In this document: in pieces, positions 9,305 through 18,879 of the stretch
Numbering within the stretch: the first letter of the stretch is position 1
Layout of the letters: every line of letters begins with the position of its first letter
From: Methylomonas methanica
GTDB taxonomy: Bacteria > Pseudomonadota > Gammaproteobacteria > Methylococcales > Methylomonadaceae
Assembly: GCA_001644045.1 (NCBI GenBank)
Contig: LUUF01000115.1
Coordinates: 1-64,000 of the forward strand
DNA: 64,000 bases
Reading direction: 5' to 3'
The notes under the pieces: model-generated
The model's database searches: none
The model's input: the letters and a program-made list of their open reading frames with translations, nothing else
What the model was told of the DNA's origin: nothing
Translations under genes and position numbers: made by a program

Positions 9305-12300
9305 TTATTGCTCGGCTTCCAGCAGATAAGTCAGCCAGAGCGAGGACAGTTTTTCCTGTACCGTGTTTTGCCGTAGACGGGCCGCCAGATTTGGGAAATC
9401 GACATAGTCCAGTGCCTGATCCTGATTGTAACAAGAGTACATAAAGCTCTCTTCGCCGCTTTCCGGATCCACGTGTTTGCACAAACACTGGGCGCAGACG
9501 CCTTTCATCATGCACTGCATCGGCGAGTTGATCGAGCCGACGGCTTCGTGGCCTTCCTTCAAGTACGGTTTTAACGCGGCAAAACGCGCAGCTTTTACGG
9601 CTGCCATCATCCGGTCGGAACCGATCACGATCAGATGATCGACATCTTGCAGGCGCAAGCTGGTTTCACCCAATTTTCCGGTGGCATAGGACACCATGGC
9701 TTCGACGATATTGCCGACGAAAGTTTTATCCTGCGGCCGAGTGATCGGGATCGCGTCGTTGCCGGGTCTGTCATCGACGGCCCAAACGATCACATCGGAC
9801 GCTTCTTCTATCTCAGGAACCTTGAACAAGTCTTCGCGGTTACGGTAACCGGCAAAATACAGCACCTTGTTACCGGCGGAGCGCATGGCTTTGCCGATAG
9901 AAAACAATACCGCATTGCCCAAGCCGCCGCCCAATAGCAGCACGGTTTGGTTTTGCGGGATTTCGGTCGGCGCGCCGGTAACGCCCATCAATACCAGCGG
10001 GTCGCCTACTTTCCAGGTCGCGCACAAACGGCTGGAGCTGCCCATTTCCAAGGCAATCAAGGATACCAAGCCTTGTTCTTTATCGACCCAGGCGCCGGTC
10101 AACGCCAAGCCCTCTGCGGCCAACGTGGTGCCTTCGACTACGGGAGCCAGGGATTCGTAGTTTTGCACCCGGTAAAACTGACCCGGTTCGAAATGTTTCG
10201 CGGCGGCCGGCGCTTTGATGACCACTTCGATGATGGTCGGAGTCAGGCGGTTAACCGCAACGACATGCGCGCGGAAGGTCGCATCCAGTCTGTCCTGCAA
10301 GTTGTGCAATTGCGTATCGCGTTGCGCTTGTTGCGCGGCATCCAGGGAAGAAATCTCGTTGGCGAACAGCTTGACGATATAGGGATAGCCGTCTTTCGCG
10401 CTGGCCATCGCTTTCACCACGTTGCCGGCGTAAACCGGATGGTTGTCGCCATAGAACGTGATGTGGCGGCCGTTGCTGTGGTATGAGGTAAACGGCGCCG
10501 GTTTGCCGACTTTGACTTGCGTCTCGTCGGTGGCGGCTACCAATTCCGCCTGGCCTTGCAACCATTCCGGTTCGTGGCGTTTGTAGAATTTGCGGTCCAT
10601 CACAAAGGTGCCGGGATGCTCGGACTGGTAAATGGTGTTGGGTGCAGTACCGGCGGCGATGAATAGGCCGCGCAGTTTCACTTCCACTTCATCGGTTTTG
10701 CGCCATTTGCCGTCTTCTTCGCTTAGTTTCTCGAAACGCACGGCTTGCAAATGGCCGTATTGGTCTTCGATAGCTTCCAGCGGACTCATGCCTTCGGCTA
10801 AATAAATGCCTTCCGACAGCGCTTCGTGAATTTCTTCGTGGTTTTGGCGGTAAGCCGGAGAATCCTTGATACCTTTACGATAGAACAAGGTTACGCCGCC
10901 CCATTGTTTCAGGAAGGGTAGGAAGTTAGGCGTTTCGCCGGCCGCGGCAGCGCGTTCGCGTTCTTGCTCGATGACGCGGCCATGCGCCAGGAACTCTTCC
11001 AGAATTTCCAGTTCTTCGCCATCGTAACGGCCACGTACGGCGGCTTCGCCGTATTTAGCCACCAGTTTTTCGTAGCGATGCAAAATTTTGCTGACTTGGC
11101 CAGGATAGTAGGCGAGCAGCTCGGTGGTAGTATCGATAGCGGTTAAGCCGCCGCCGATGACGCCGGCCGGCAAGCGCACTTGCAGGTTTGCCAACGACGA
11201 TTCTTTCGCCGCACCGGTCAATTGCAGGCCCATCAAGAAATCGGACGCTTTGCGGATACCACGGATCAGGTTATTTTTCAGGTCGATCACGGTCGGTTTG
11301 CCGGCACCGCTGGCAATCGCGATATGATCGAAACCCATCTCCCAGGCTTCGTCGATTGTGATGGTGCCGCCGAAACGCACGCCGCCATAGCATTTGAAAG
11401 CGTTGCGACGCAGAAGGGTCAGATAAATGACTTTCAAAAAGTTTTTATCCCAACGCACGGTAATGCCGTATTCGGCTACGCCACCGAAGCCCAGCAGCAC
11501 GCGCTTATCCAGGTCTTCATAAAGGCTTTGGAAGTCCATGATAGGCATCGGCACGTTATCGCGGTCGCCGGTCAAGTGGAGGGGGAGCGGCTCGATTTTC
11601 AATGCATCGATACCGACTACGCCGAAGCCTTCGTTCAACAAGTAGTGCGACAAGGTGTAACCGGCCGGGCCCATGCCTGCCACCAATACATTCTTGCCGT
11701 TGTAGGGCAGTGCGGTAGAGCGCTTGATATTCAGCGGGTTCCAGCGGGTCAACAAGCTGTAAATTTCAAAACCCCAGGGCATGAACAGCACGTCGGTCAG
11801 TACGTTGGTTTCGATTTGCGGAATGTTGACGGCTTCGGTTTTTTGGTAAATACAACCGCGCATGCAGTCGTTACAAATCCGGTGGCCGGTGCCTGGGCAC
11901 ATCGGGTTGTCGATGATAATCATCGCCAGCGCGCCGATATTGTCGCCTTGGCGCTTGACCACATGCATCTCAGAAATCTTTTCTTCCAGCGGGCAGCCGA
12001 TCATCGGCGCGCCGAGATGATTGGTTTTAAACGTGCCGTCTTTTTTGTTCTTGATGCCTTTGGAGCAGGAGTCGTTGTCGCGATCGTGGCAATAAATACA
12101 ATGATCGACTTCATACAAAGCCTGGCGGCGAGAAAAGCGTTTGTCGGTCAGCGCAAAGCCGTCGCGGCGGCGATGATGGTGATCGTCGCATGCCCAAACG
12201 TCATAGCCGTTTTGCGAAACCGTTTCGTGTTCGACCAGATTTTCCAGATTGGTTTTTTCCGCGATTTTGAAGCTCAGCCATTTGGCGACAACCGCTTGTA

Positions 12301-12904
12301 ATTCGGGTACTTGCTTGGCCGCGAAACTCCAGCGGCAGACGGTATCGTAGGCGGCAAGGTCCGTAGCGCTGGCGTTTTCTTGCTGCGACGCACGCCACAG
12401 GTCGGCGCCGAGCTCGCTCACAGCCAATTCCGGATCAGTTTTGAACAAATCTTGTTTACCGACGCCTGCCAGCAAATCGGCCAGTTGCGCGCGCAATGCG
12501 GCGATATCCCAGCCTTCGATAGTTTGGCCTTTGAACAGTTTGTTCAGATTGCCGACGATCTGGGTGCGGTAAACGAACACCGAGTCAAACTCGCTGCGAA
12601 TCTTGCCGATTTGCTGGTCGCGAACGTCTTCGACATTAAACAGCTTGGCGACAAACGTGCCGACCAGCGGTGCCATCTTTACCAATAACTCGGAAACTTC
12701 CTCCGGCTTCATGCCTTCGCCGCCGCAAGCGCGGTAAGCGGAAATTTCCGCAAACAAGGCCGCGTCATGCTGTTGCACGGACTGATCGAATACCGCCAGC
12801 AAATCCGCCAGGCGTTTGGCATCGTACAGATCTTTATATGCAAAGCCGGGGATGCCGAGGGTGAGTTGGGTAAGTTCGCGAGTATTAAGCTGTTGTGTCA
12901 TCAA
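9305..12904 (-). CDS. Large FAD/Fe-S oxidoreductase: GltD-like plus PyrK/NfnA-like fusion
   Basis: This 1199-residue soluble flavoprotein combines three parts. Residues 1-250 form an unrecognised helical domain. Cysteine-rich segments follow (HCIYCHDRDNDSC near 268; CPGTGHRICNDCMRGC near 335-348) and lead into a GltD/NfnB-like FAD-NAD(P)H reductase with GMGPAGYTLSHYLL near 405 and GVIGGGLTAID near 620. The last third resembles ferredoxin reductase-type PyrK/NfnA: FEPGQFYRV near 900, LLLGGGLGNAVLFS near 991, and a 2Fe-2S-like CMMKGVCAQCLCKH near 1130. NfnAB bifurcates electrons between NAD(P)H and ferredoxin; a similar role here is plausible but unproven. The gene is alone, with no glutamate synthase large subunit beside it. 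Confidence 0.75.
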   Translation of the reverse strand: MMTQQLNTRELTQLTLGIPGFAYKDLYDAKRLADLLAVFDQSVQQHDAALFAEISAYRACGGEGMKPEEVSELLVKMAPLVGTFVAKLFNVEDVRDQQIGKIRSEFDSVFVYRTQIVGNLNKLFKGQTIEGWDIAALRAQLADLLAGVGKQDLFKTDPELAVSELGADLWRASQQENASATDLAAYDTVCRWSFAAKQVPELQAVVAKWLSFKIAEKTNLENLVEHETVSQNGYDVWACDDHHHRRRDGFALTDKRFSRRQALYEVDHCIYCHDRDNDSCSKGIKNKKDGTFKTNHLGAPMIGCPLEEKISEMHVVKRQGDNIGALAMIIIDNPMCPGTGHRICNDCMRGCIYQKTEAVNIPQIETNVLTDVLFMPWGFEIYSLLTRWNPLNIKRSTALPYNGKNVLVAGMGPAGYTLSHYLLNEGFGVVGIDALKIEPLPLHLTGDRDNVPMPIMDFQSLYEDLDKRVLLGFGGVAEYGITVRWDKNFLKVIYLTLLRRNAFKCYGGVRFGGTITIDEAWEMGFDHIAIASGAGKPTVIDLKNNLIRGIRKASDFLMGLQLTGAAKESSLANLQVRLPAGVIGGGLTAIDTTTELLAYYPGQVSKILHRYEKLVAKYGEAAVRGRYDGEELEILEEFLAHGRVIEQERERAAAAGETPNFLPFLKQWGGVTLFYRKGIKDSPAYRQNHEEIHEALSEGIYLAEGMSPLEAIEDQYGHLQAVRFEKLSEEDGKWRKTDEVEVKLRGLFIAAGTAPNTIYQSEHPGTFVMDRKFYKRHEPEWLQGQAELVAATDETQVKVGKPAPFTSYHSNGRHITFYGDNHPVYAGNVVKAMASAKDGYPYIVKLFANEISSLDAAQQAQRDTQLHNLQDRLDATFRAHVVAVNRLTPTIIEVVIKAPAAAKHFEPGQFYRVQNYESLAPVVEGTTLAAEGLALTGAWVDKEQGLVSLIALEMGSSSRLCATWKVGDPLVLMGVTGAPTEIPQNQTVLLLGGGLGNAVLFSIGKAMRSAGNKVLYFAGYRNREDLFKVPEIEEASDVIVWAVDDRPGNDAIPITRPQDKTFVGNIVEAMVSYATGKLGETSLRLQDVDHLIVIGSDRMMAAVKAARFAALKPYLKEGHEAVGSINSPMQCMMKGVCAQCLCKHVDPESGEESFMYSCYNQDQALDYVDFPNLAARLRQNTVQEKLSSLWLTYLLEAEQ

Positions 12905-12949
12905 GTTATTCCGTGAGCGTTCGCTTGAAGTTGTAAATGAAATTCTGAA

Positions 12950-13879
12950 TTAAGGGCGGTCGTCGACGACGCTATCTTTGGCAGGCGGCATCAAATCCTC
13001 GCGGCTCAAGCCGAAAGTCAGAGCTAGCGAGCTGGCGATGTAAATGGACGAGTAAGTACCTTTGACGACGCCTATCAGCATCGCGATCGCGAAGCCGTGA
13101 ATGGTTTTGCCGCCGAGGAAGGCCAGGGCCAGCAGGGTCAGAAATACGGTCAGCGAGGTCAGAATGGTTCGGCTTAAGGTGTCGTTCAGCGCGGTGTTGA
13201 CGATTTCGTTAATGTTGGCGTTGATCCGGCTACTGTTAACGGTTTCTCTAATTCGATCGTACACCACGATGGTGTCGTTGATCGAATAACCGATCAGCGC
13301 CAGGATGGCCGACAATACGGTCATGTCGAATTCCCAGCCGAATACCGAGAAAAAACCCATGGTGATAATGCTGTCGTGGAACAGGGCGATGATGGCGCTT
13401 ATCGACAGTTTCCACTCAAAGCGGATGCTGACGTAAACCATGATGCCGATAAACGCAAAGAATAGCGCCAGGCCACCATCGTTAATCAGGTCCTCTCCAA
13501 CCTGCGGGCCGACGAACTCGACGCGGCGCAACTCGCCCGCCTGAGTCTGGCTGCTGTTAGCCACTTTCAGGACTTTTTCGCTTAGATCCTTCTGGCTGAT
13601 GTTTTCTACCGGTTTCAGGCGGATCAATACGTCGGCCGCGCTGCCGAAGTTTTGCAGATTGGCATCGGCGAAGCCTTCTTGTTCCAGCGTGGTTCGCATC
13701 TTGTCCAGATCGGCGGCTTGGTTGTAATGCAATTCGTAGACGCTGCCGCCGGTAAAGTCTATGCCTAGATCCAGGCCTTTAACGAAAAACGAAACGATGG
13801 AAATCAATAGCAGTGTGCCGGAAAAGTAAAAGGCCAGTTTTCTTTTACTAAGGAAATCAATGTGTCTAGCGGAAGTCAT
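12950..13879 (-). CDS. secF: Protein translocase subunit SecF
   Basis: The 309-residue membrane protein has the SecF signature: one N-terminal membrane helix, LGIDFTGGSVYEL at the start of the periplasmic domain, and five C-terminal helices including SINDTIVVYDRIRE. With SecD it uses the proton gradient to help pull exported proteins across SecYEG. I prefer ATG 13879 (AGGA eight bases upstream) to GTG 13921. No secD or yajC is adjacent; the upstream neighbour is trkH. An orphan secF is uncommon, so secD should be sought elsewhere. Confidence 0.93.
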   Translation of the reverse strand: MTSARHIDFLSKRKLAFYFSGTLLLISIVSFFVKGLDLGIDFTGGSVYELHYNQAADLDKMRTTLEQEGFADANLQNFGSAADVLIRLKPVENISQKDLSEKVLKVANSSQTQAGELRRVEFVGPQVGEDLINDGGLALFFAFIGIMVYVSIRFEWKLSISAIIALFHDSIITMGFFSVFGWEFDMTVLSAILALIGYSINDTIVVYDRIRETVNSSRINANINEIVNTALNDTLSRTILTSLTVFLTLLALAFLGGKTIHGFAIAMLIGVVKGTYSSIYIASSLALTFGLSREDLMPPAKDSVVDDRP

Positions 13880-13981
13880 GCCAATGTTCCTGATAAATGG
13901 TAAGTGTTGCTGTCCGGTCACGCTGAATCTGCTTAAGGTGCCAATATTGAAGGCGTGCGGACGATAAGGCCGGGAATTGTA

Positions 13982-15439
13982 CTATTTTCTCCAGAAAGTG
14001 GGTGTAAAAAGCACGATCAGCGTAAACACCTCCAAGCGTCCCAATAGCATGGCGATGGAACAAATCCAGGTTTGAAAATCGCTGAGGCTTTGGAAGTTAG
14101 TGGCGGGGCCGACCTGATTCAAGCCGGGGCCGGCGTTGTTAATGCAGGCAATCACGGCGCTGAGTGCGGAAATAGGATCCAGTCCGGAAAAAATCAAGGA
14201 AAAGGTCAGCACTACGATGGAAATGAAATACAGGAAGATAAATGCCAGCACCGCGAAAATGATTTTGTTGGCGATGGGGGTGTTGCCGATCCGAATCGGA
14301 TTGACCGCGCGCGGATGCAGTAGGCTAAACATTTCCCGGCCGGCTTGTTTCCATAACAATAAAGTACGGAACATTTTGATGCCACCGCCGGTAGAGCCGG
14401 TGCAGGCGGTAATGCAGCTCAGATACAGCATCCACCACGGTACAAACGGCGGCCATTTATCGTAATCAACGCTGGCAAAGCCGCAGTCGGTGGCGATCGA
14501 CACCAGGTTGAAAGTCACATGGCGCAAATTCGTCGAGAAGTCTTCGTATACATCGAAGTGCCAAAGATAGCCGGCGCAAAGCAAGATGCTGCCGGTAATC
14601 ACGCCCAGCATCGGTATCGCTTCCGGATCGAGTAGGTAGGGCTTGAGGCTGCGATTATGTAATACCGTGTAGTGGGTGGCGAAATTTATCGCGGCGATTA
14701 GCATGAAAATGGTCAATACCAGCTCGATGGCGACCGAGTCAAAATAGCCGACGCTGGCATCGTGAGTGGAAAAGCCACCCAGGCCCATCGTGGCGAAGGC
14801 GTGGCAGATCGCGTCGAACCAACCCATGCCGGCTAGTTTGAGCGCCAAGATACAAAACAGGGTGATGGCGGCATAGACCAGCCAAAGCAAGCGGGCGGTT
14901 TCGGTGATGCGCGGGGTGATTTTGCTGTCCTTGACCGGACCGGCAATCTCTGCTTTATACAACTGCATGCCGCCCACACCCAGCAAGGGCAGAATGGCCA
15001 CGGCCAGTACGATGATGCCCAAACCACCGATCCAAACCATTTCATGCCGCCACAAATTCAGCGATGGCGCCAAATTGTCCAGGCCCACCAATACCGTGGC
15101 ACCGGTGGTGGTGAAACCGGACATGGTTTCGAAAAACGCGTCGGTGAACGACAGGCCCGGCATGCCCCAAAGCAACGGCAATGTCGCCGCCGAGGACATC
15201 AATACCCAGAACGAAGCTACCAGCAAGTAGCCGTCCCTGGTCTTCACATCGCCGCGAAAACGCATCGTCAAGCCCGAAAGCAGGCTGCCAATCCCTATAT
15301 TCAGCGACATGCCGTTTACAAAGTGGTCGACCATGCCGTCCTCGAAATACAACGATGCGGCTATCGGTAGCGCATAAGTGACGCCGAAGACCATCAAGAT
15401 CAGGCCGAGTACAAAACCTAGAGTGCAAAAACGTTGCAT
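13982..15439 (-). CDS. trkH: Trk-type potassium uptake protein TrkH
   Basis: The 485-residue polytopic protein matches TrkH/TrkG in length and in its four selectivity-loop repeats, recognisable in SGFTTTGATVLVGLDN, GLGGFSTHD, TDCGFASVDY and NNAGPGLNQVGP. It forms the K+-conducting subunit and needs the cytoplasmic NAD-binding protein TrkA, which is not in this window. It is transcribed leftward toward secF with a gap of about 100 bases, so co-transcription is possible but not shown. Confidence 0.94.
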   Translation of the reverse strand: MQRFCTLGFVLGLILMVFGVTYALPIAASLYFEDGMVDHFVNGMSLNIGIGSLLSGLTMRFRGDVKTRDGYLLVASFWVLMSSAATLPLLWGMPGLSFTDAFFETMSGFTTTGATVLVGLDNLAPSLNLWRHEMVWIGGLGIIVLAVAILPLLGVGGMQLYKAEIAGPVKDSKITPRITETARLLWLVYAAITLFCILALKLAGMGWFDAICHAFATMGLGGFSTHDASVGYFDSVAIELVLTIFMLIAAINFATHYTVLHNRSLKPYLLDPEAIPMLGVITGSILLCAGYLWHFDVYEDFSTNLRHVTFNLVSIATDCGFASVDYDKWPPFVPWWMLYLSCITACTGSTGGGIKMFRTLLLWKQAGREMFSLLHPRAVNPIRIGNTPIANKIIFAVLAFIFLYFISIVVLTFSLIFSGLDPISALSAVIACINNAGPGLNQVGPATNFQSLSDFQTWICSIAMLLGRLEVFTLIVLFTPTFWRK

Positions 15440-15718
15440 AGTGCCTTGATTTAAAACCGAAAAGGTTTTGCCGAGTTGTTATGGGTCGCGGGTCTCGAAC
15501 GCTCCAAACAGCCGAGCGCGTCGCAGCCGGCAATTGTAACAAACAATCGCCGAAATGGGCCTGTCACATAAGCTTAAACAAAGCTTCATATTGTTGTCAC
15601 AAAGCATCTCTAAGCTGGCCTCGTCATCAGGGATAAACGTGAAACGGAAAATCGACGATTTCCAACTGCTGCGCGAAGGTCGCGGTCGACGCGCGCGGCA
15701 AACAACGAGGGCCAGACC

Positions 15719-16240
15719 ATGAAGCTGATTTACTCCATTCATAAGTACGACGTGACGATGTTTACCTGGTTAAACGGCGTTGCCATTCATGCCTATCTAG
15801 TGCGCTTTTGCCGCGCGATTTCCCGAACCGCCGACGGTTTTTTGTATGTGTTGCTGGCGGCCTGGCTTTACTGGGATCAAGGCAGCAACGATGCGTTGTT
15901 GCGAGCCATGATCTTGGCGTTTTTGATCGAAAGACCGGTTTATACGCTGCTGAAAAAAGGCTTTAAACGCAACCGTCCGCAGCAAGCGCTGCAGGATTTC
16001 AAGAGCGTGATTACGCCGTCCGATCAATTCAGTTTTCCCTCCGGACATACCTCCGCCGCGTTCATGGTAGCTACCCTGGTCGGTTATTTCGCGCCTTCGC
16101 TAATGCCGGCTCTTTATGTATGGGCCGCGCTGGTCGGTTTTTCCAGAGTGGTTTTGGGCGTGCATTTTCCCACCGATACGCTGATGGGCGTGGTCCTGGG
16201 GGTTAGTACGGCAATTTTTAGTCTCGATTACATTTTATGA
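15719..16240 (+). CDS. PAP2-family membrane phosphatase
   Basis: The 173-residue membrane protein has all three PAP2 acid phosphatase motifs: KKGFKRNRP, PSGH and SRVVLGVHFPTD. Members dephosphorylate lipid phosphates such as undecaprenyl diphosphate or phosphatidate at the membrane. Its stop overlaps the start of the glycosyltransferase gene by four bases (ATGA), so the two are translationally coupled. The pair suggests a shared step in making or recycling a lipid-linked sugar; that is inference from context. Confidence 0.88.
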   Translation: MKLIYSIHKYDVTMFTWLNGVAIHAYLVRFCRAISRTADGFLYVLLAAWLYWDQGSNDALLRAMILAFLIERPVYTLLKKGFKRNRPQQALQDFKSVITPSDQFSFPSGHTSAAFMVATLVGYFAPSLMPALYVWAALVGFSRVVLGVHFPTDTLMGVVLGVSTAIFSLDYIL

Positions 16241-17280
16241 TGAAAATTTTTTACGGTGTGCAAGGCACGGGCAATGGTCACATCACCCGCGCCAGAGTGA
16301 TGGCGAAAGAACTATATGCAGCGGGTTTTGATGTCACCTTCCAGTTTACCGGCCGGCCGGCGGACAAATACTTCGACATGGAAGTGTTTAACGGCTATCA
16401 AGTCAAAACCGGCTTGACCTTCAATACCCACAACGGCCAGGTCAGTTATGTAAAAACCGCGTTGGAAGCCAGTCCGATCCGCTTTGTCAGAGACATCAAC
16501 AGCCTGGATTTAAGCGCTTACGATTTGGTGATCAGCGATTTCGAGCCAGTCACGGCCTGGGCCGCGAAACGGCAAAAGAAAAAAGTGCTGGGTATAGGCC
16601 ATCAATATGCGTTTAGACACAGTATTCCCCGCGCCGGCGGCGATCCGATCGCCGAACAGGTGATGAAGTATTTTGCGCCGGCCGACATCGGCATCGGCTT
16701 GCACTGGCATCATTTCGGTCAGCCGATCTTGCCGCCGATTATCGAAACGCCGGAGTTTCCGCAAAATACCCAAGCCAATAAGATTCTGGTGTATTTGCCT
16801 TTCGAAGATCCGCAAGCGGTGGTTAAGCTGTTGTGTCCGTTCGAAAACTTCGAGTTTCATGTTTACTCGCCGGAACCGGCGGTGTCTAAGTATCCGCATA
16901 TCACCTGCAAGCCTTTGTCGCGGAACGGCTTCCAGAGCGACTTGTACGATTGTGCCGGCATCATCAGCAATGCAGGGTTCGAGTTGGCCAGCGAATCCTT
17001 GCAATTGGGTAAGAAAATTCTGGTCAAGCCCTTGCACGCGCAAATGGAGCAGATTTCCAACGCCGAGGCTTTAAAGCAACTTGGCTACGGTCACACGATG
17101 TTCGATCTGGATGATGCGGTGATTGAGGACTGGCTGCACAATCCCCATGCGGTGCATGTCACCTATCCCAATATCGCTAAAGTTATCGTGCAGTGGCTCC
17201 AGGATGGCATGCCGGCGATGGATGCGGAATTCACCGAGCGGGTTTGGGAGTCGGTCCAGGTGTTACAGATAAAACACTAA
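16237..17280 (+). CDS. MJ1255/VC2487-type glycosyltransferase (GT-B fold)
   Basis: This 347-residue protein begins MMKIFYGVQGTGNGHITRA, the G-x-GHxxR opening shared with MurG/GT28-like GT-B enzymes and the MJ1255 family. The C-terminal half has the donor-binding region (GIISNAGFELASESLQLGKKI). It probably moves a sugar from a nucleotide donor to an unknown, perhaps lipid, acceptor. It is coupled to the upstream PAP2 phosphatase by an ATGA overlap. It ends seven bases before the convergent membrane-fusion gene. Confidence 0.82.
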   Translation: MMKIFYGVQGTGNGHITRARVMAKELYAAGFDVTFQFTGRPADKYFDMEVFNGYQVKTGLTFNTHNGQVSYVKTALEASPIRFVRDINSLDLSAYDLVISDFEPVTAWAAKRQKKKVLGIGHQYAFRHSIPRAGGDPIAEQVMKYFAPADIGIGLHWHHFGQPILPPIIETPEFPQNTQANKILVYLPFEDPQAVVKLLCPFENFEFHVYSPEPAVSKYPHITCKPLSRNGFQSDLYDCAGIISNAGFELASESLQLGKKILVKPLHAQMEQISNAEALKQLGYGHTMFDLDDAVIEDWLHNPHAVHVTYPNIAKVIVQWLQDGMPAMDAEFTERVWESVQVLQIKH

Positions 17281-17287
17281 GCCGGCT

Positions 17288-18316
17288 CTAATCCTTATCC
17301 TCGTCGGGTATCAGACTTTTCAATTGTTGCGATAACAGCGTTTGCGCGCCGGTAGTTACGATTTCCTCGCCAGGCCGCAAATCGCCGGCGACGAAATAAC
17401 CCTGGCTATTGCTGCTGTATTGCTTGAGCGCCCGGCGGTTGAAATGCTCTGCATCGGTTTTGATAAACACAAAAGCCTGGCCCAGATGCCAGACCAAGGC
17501 CGGTTGCGGGATATTGACGCCGCTATTGGCTTGGCCGCCCTCCGGAATCCAGGCGGTAATATGGGTGCCGAAAGGCAGGCGACAGTCCGCGCATTTGAAA
17601 AAATAACGCGGGCCTTGCGACACCGGATCGACCTGCGGCGCGGCGGAAATCAGCGCGGCGGGTTGGGCGGTTTGGCGTTGGCCGCGTTCGTGAATATGGA
17701 TAACGTTGACGCCCGGATCGAGCCGACTATTGGCGGGCAGGGTGATTTGCAGCAATTGGGCGCGATGTTCCAGCAGTTGCGTGGCGTTTTTATCCTGGGT
17801 TTTGGTAAACCAGTTGCTCAAGGTGTCGCCCCAGACTAGGCGGCTGTTGGCGGCGATCAGTTGCTGTTGGTAGCTGTTGGAGGCCAGATTGGCTTTGTCC
17901 GCCTGCCAGATAGCTTGCTGTTCCTGCAGGCGGCGGGTGGAAACGATGTCCTGTTGATGCAGGTCGCGGGTGCGATTCAGGTTTTGCGCCGCTTCGCTGT
18001 AGCGGGCTTGCGCGCTGTCTTGCTGAGCGCTGGCGGCCAGGAATTGCTGGCGAATATTGAGTAGCGGTTCCGGATTGAGCACCGTGCCGTAAGCGGTAAA
18101 TTCGGGCGTTTGCCTAACCTCTGCGAGCGTTTGGGTTTGAATGCCTGCTAATTTCTGGCCGGCCTGATCCAGTTGCAATATCTCGGAGTCGGCATTCGGG
18201 CTGGCCTGTTTGGTTTGGACGGCGCTTGACGATGCGTCGTCATCGTCCGCCAGCGCGGTGTTCGGGAGCAGGCTGAAAACGCCAAGCCAGCCGGCGAGGA
18301 AAAGTGCTATTCGCAT
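17288..18316 (-). CDS. Orphan periplasmic adaptor (membrane-fusion protein) of an RND-type efflux pump
   Basis: The 342-residue protein starts with a signal peptide (LFLAGWLGVFSLLPNTALA). It has an alpha-hairpin region rich in Gln and Ala (about 90-160), then beta-barrel and membrane-proximal segments (RLDPGVNVIHIHERG, DLRPGEEIVTTGAQTLLSQQ). This is the layout of RND adaptor proteins. A CADC pair lies near residue 245. No inner-membrane pump or outer-membrane channel is beside it. The only RND permease in the window is 25 kb away (42641-45739) and has no adaptor of its own, so they may be partners. Confidence 0.72.
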   Translation of the reverse strand: MRIALFLAGWLGVFSLLPNTALADDDDASSSAVQTKQASPNADSEILQLDQAGQKLAGIQTQTLAEVRQTPEFTAYGTVLNPEPLLNIRQQFLAASAQQDSAQARYSEAAQNLNRTRDLHQQDIVSTRRLQEQQAIWQADKANLASNSYQQQLIAANSRLVWGDTLSNWFTKTQDKNATQLLEHRAQLLQITLPANSRLDPGVNVIHIHERGQRQTAQPAALISAAPQVDPVSQGPRYFFKCADCRLPFGTHITAWIPEGGQANSGVNIPQPALVWHLGQAFVFIKTDAEHFNRRALKQYSSNSQGYFVAGDLRPGEEIVTTGAQTLLSQQLKSLIPDEDKD

Positions 18317-18486
18317 GAATATTATTGAATGTAGTTTAACGCCTTATTGGCCGGACTTAAGTTAGGTACTCTCCGCATGGTCGGCGATTATAAAGTTTGG
18401 GCTGGCGGGCGCTGTAATTTTTTGTTGTGTTAAAAAAATAGCCGGTTATCCTTTTGGATTACTGTTAAGGCTTGAGGGAAATGCAA

Positions 18487-18870
18487 ATGAGTGAAACACC
18501 TGAAAATTTGAAATATGCCGAGACCCATGAATGGGCCAAGCTGGAAGACGGCAATTTGGTGCGTGTCGGTATCACCGATTTCGCGCAGTCCGAGTTGGGC
18601 GACATCGTCTTTATCGGCTTGCCCGATGTGGGCAGGGTTGTGAAAGCGGGAGAACAGCTGGCGGTGGTGGAATCGGTAAAAACCGCTTCCGATTTGTTCA
18701 GCCCGGTCAGCGGCATTGTGGCTGAGGTCAACGAAGCGGTGTCGGACGAACCGGAATTGGTTAACGACGGTGCTTATCAAACCTGGCTGTTTTGCATCAA
18801 AGCCGATAACACGGCGGAACTGGAACAATTGTTGGATGCCGATGCTTATCGGACCCTGATCGAGGAGTAG
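18487..18870 (+). CDS. gcvH: Glycine cleavage system H protein
   Basis: The 127-residue H protein shuttles the aminomethyl group on a lipoyl arm between the P, T and L proteins. The lipoylated lysine is K65 in VVESVKTASDLFSP, and ETHEWAKLEDGNLVRVGITD is the family N-terminus. I choose ATG 18487 because GAGGGA lies eight bases upstream; upstream TTG and ATG codons are too close to that site. gcvP and gcvT are not adjacent. dgkA follows after nine bases. Confidence 0.96.
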   Translation: MSETPENLKYAETHEWAKLEDGNLVRVGITDFAQSELGDIVFIGLPDVGRVVKAGEQLAVVESVKTASDLFSPVSGIVAEVNEAVSDEPELVNDGAYQTWLFCIKADNTAELEQLLDADAYRTLIEE

Positions 18871-18879
18871 GAACAGCCA

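Noticed and set aside
11180-12301. 373-codon frame opposite the large oxidoreductase
   Set aside because: It is antisense to conserved cysteine and FAD motifs and has no recognisable domain.
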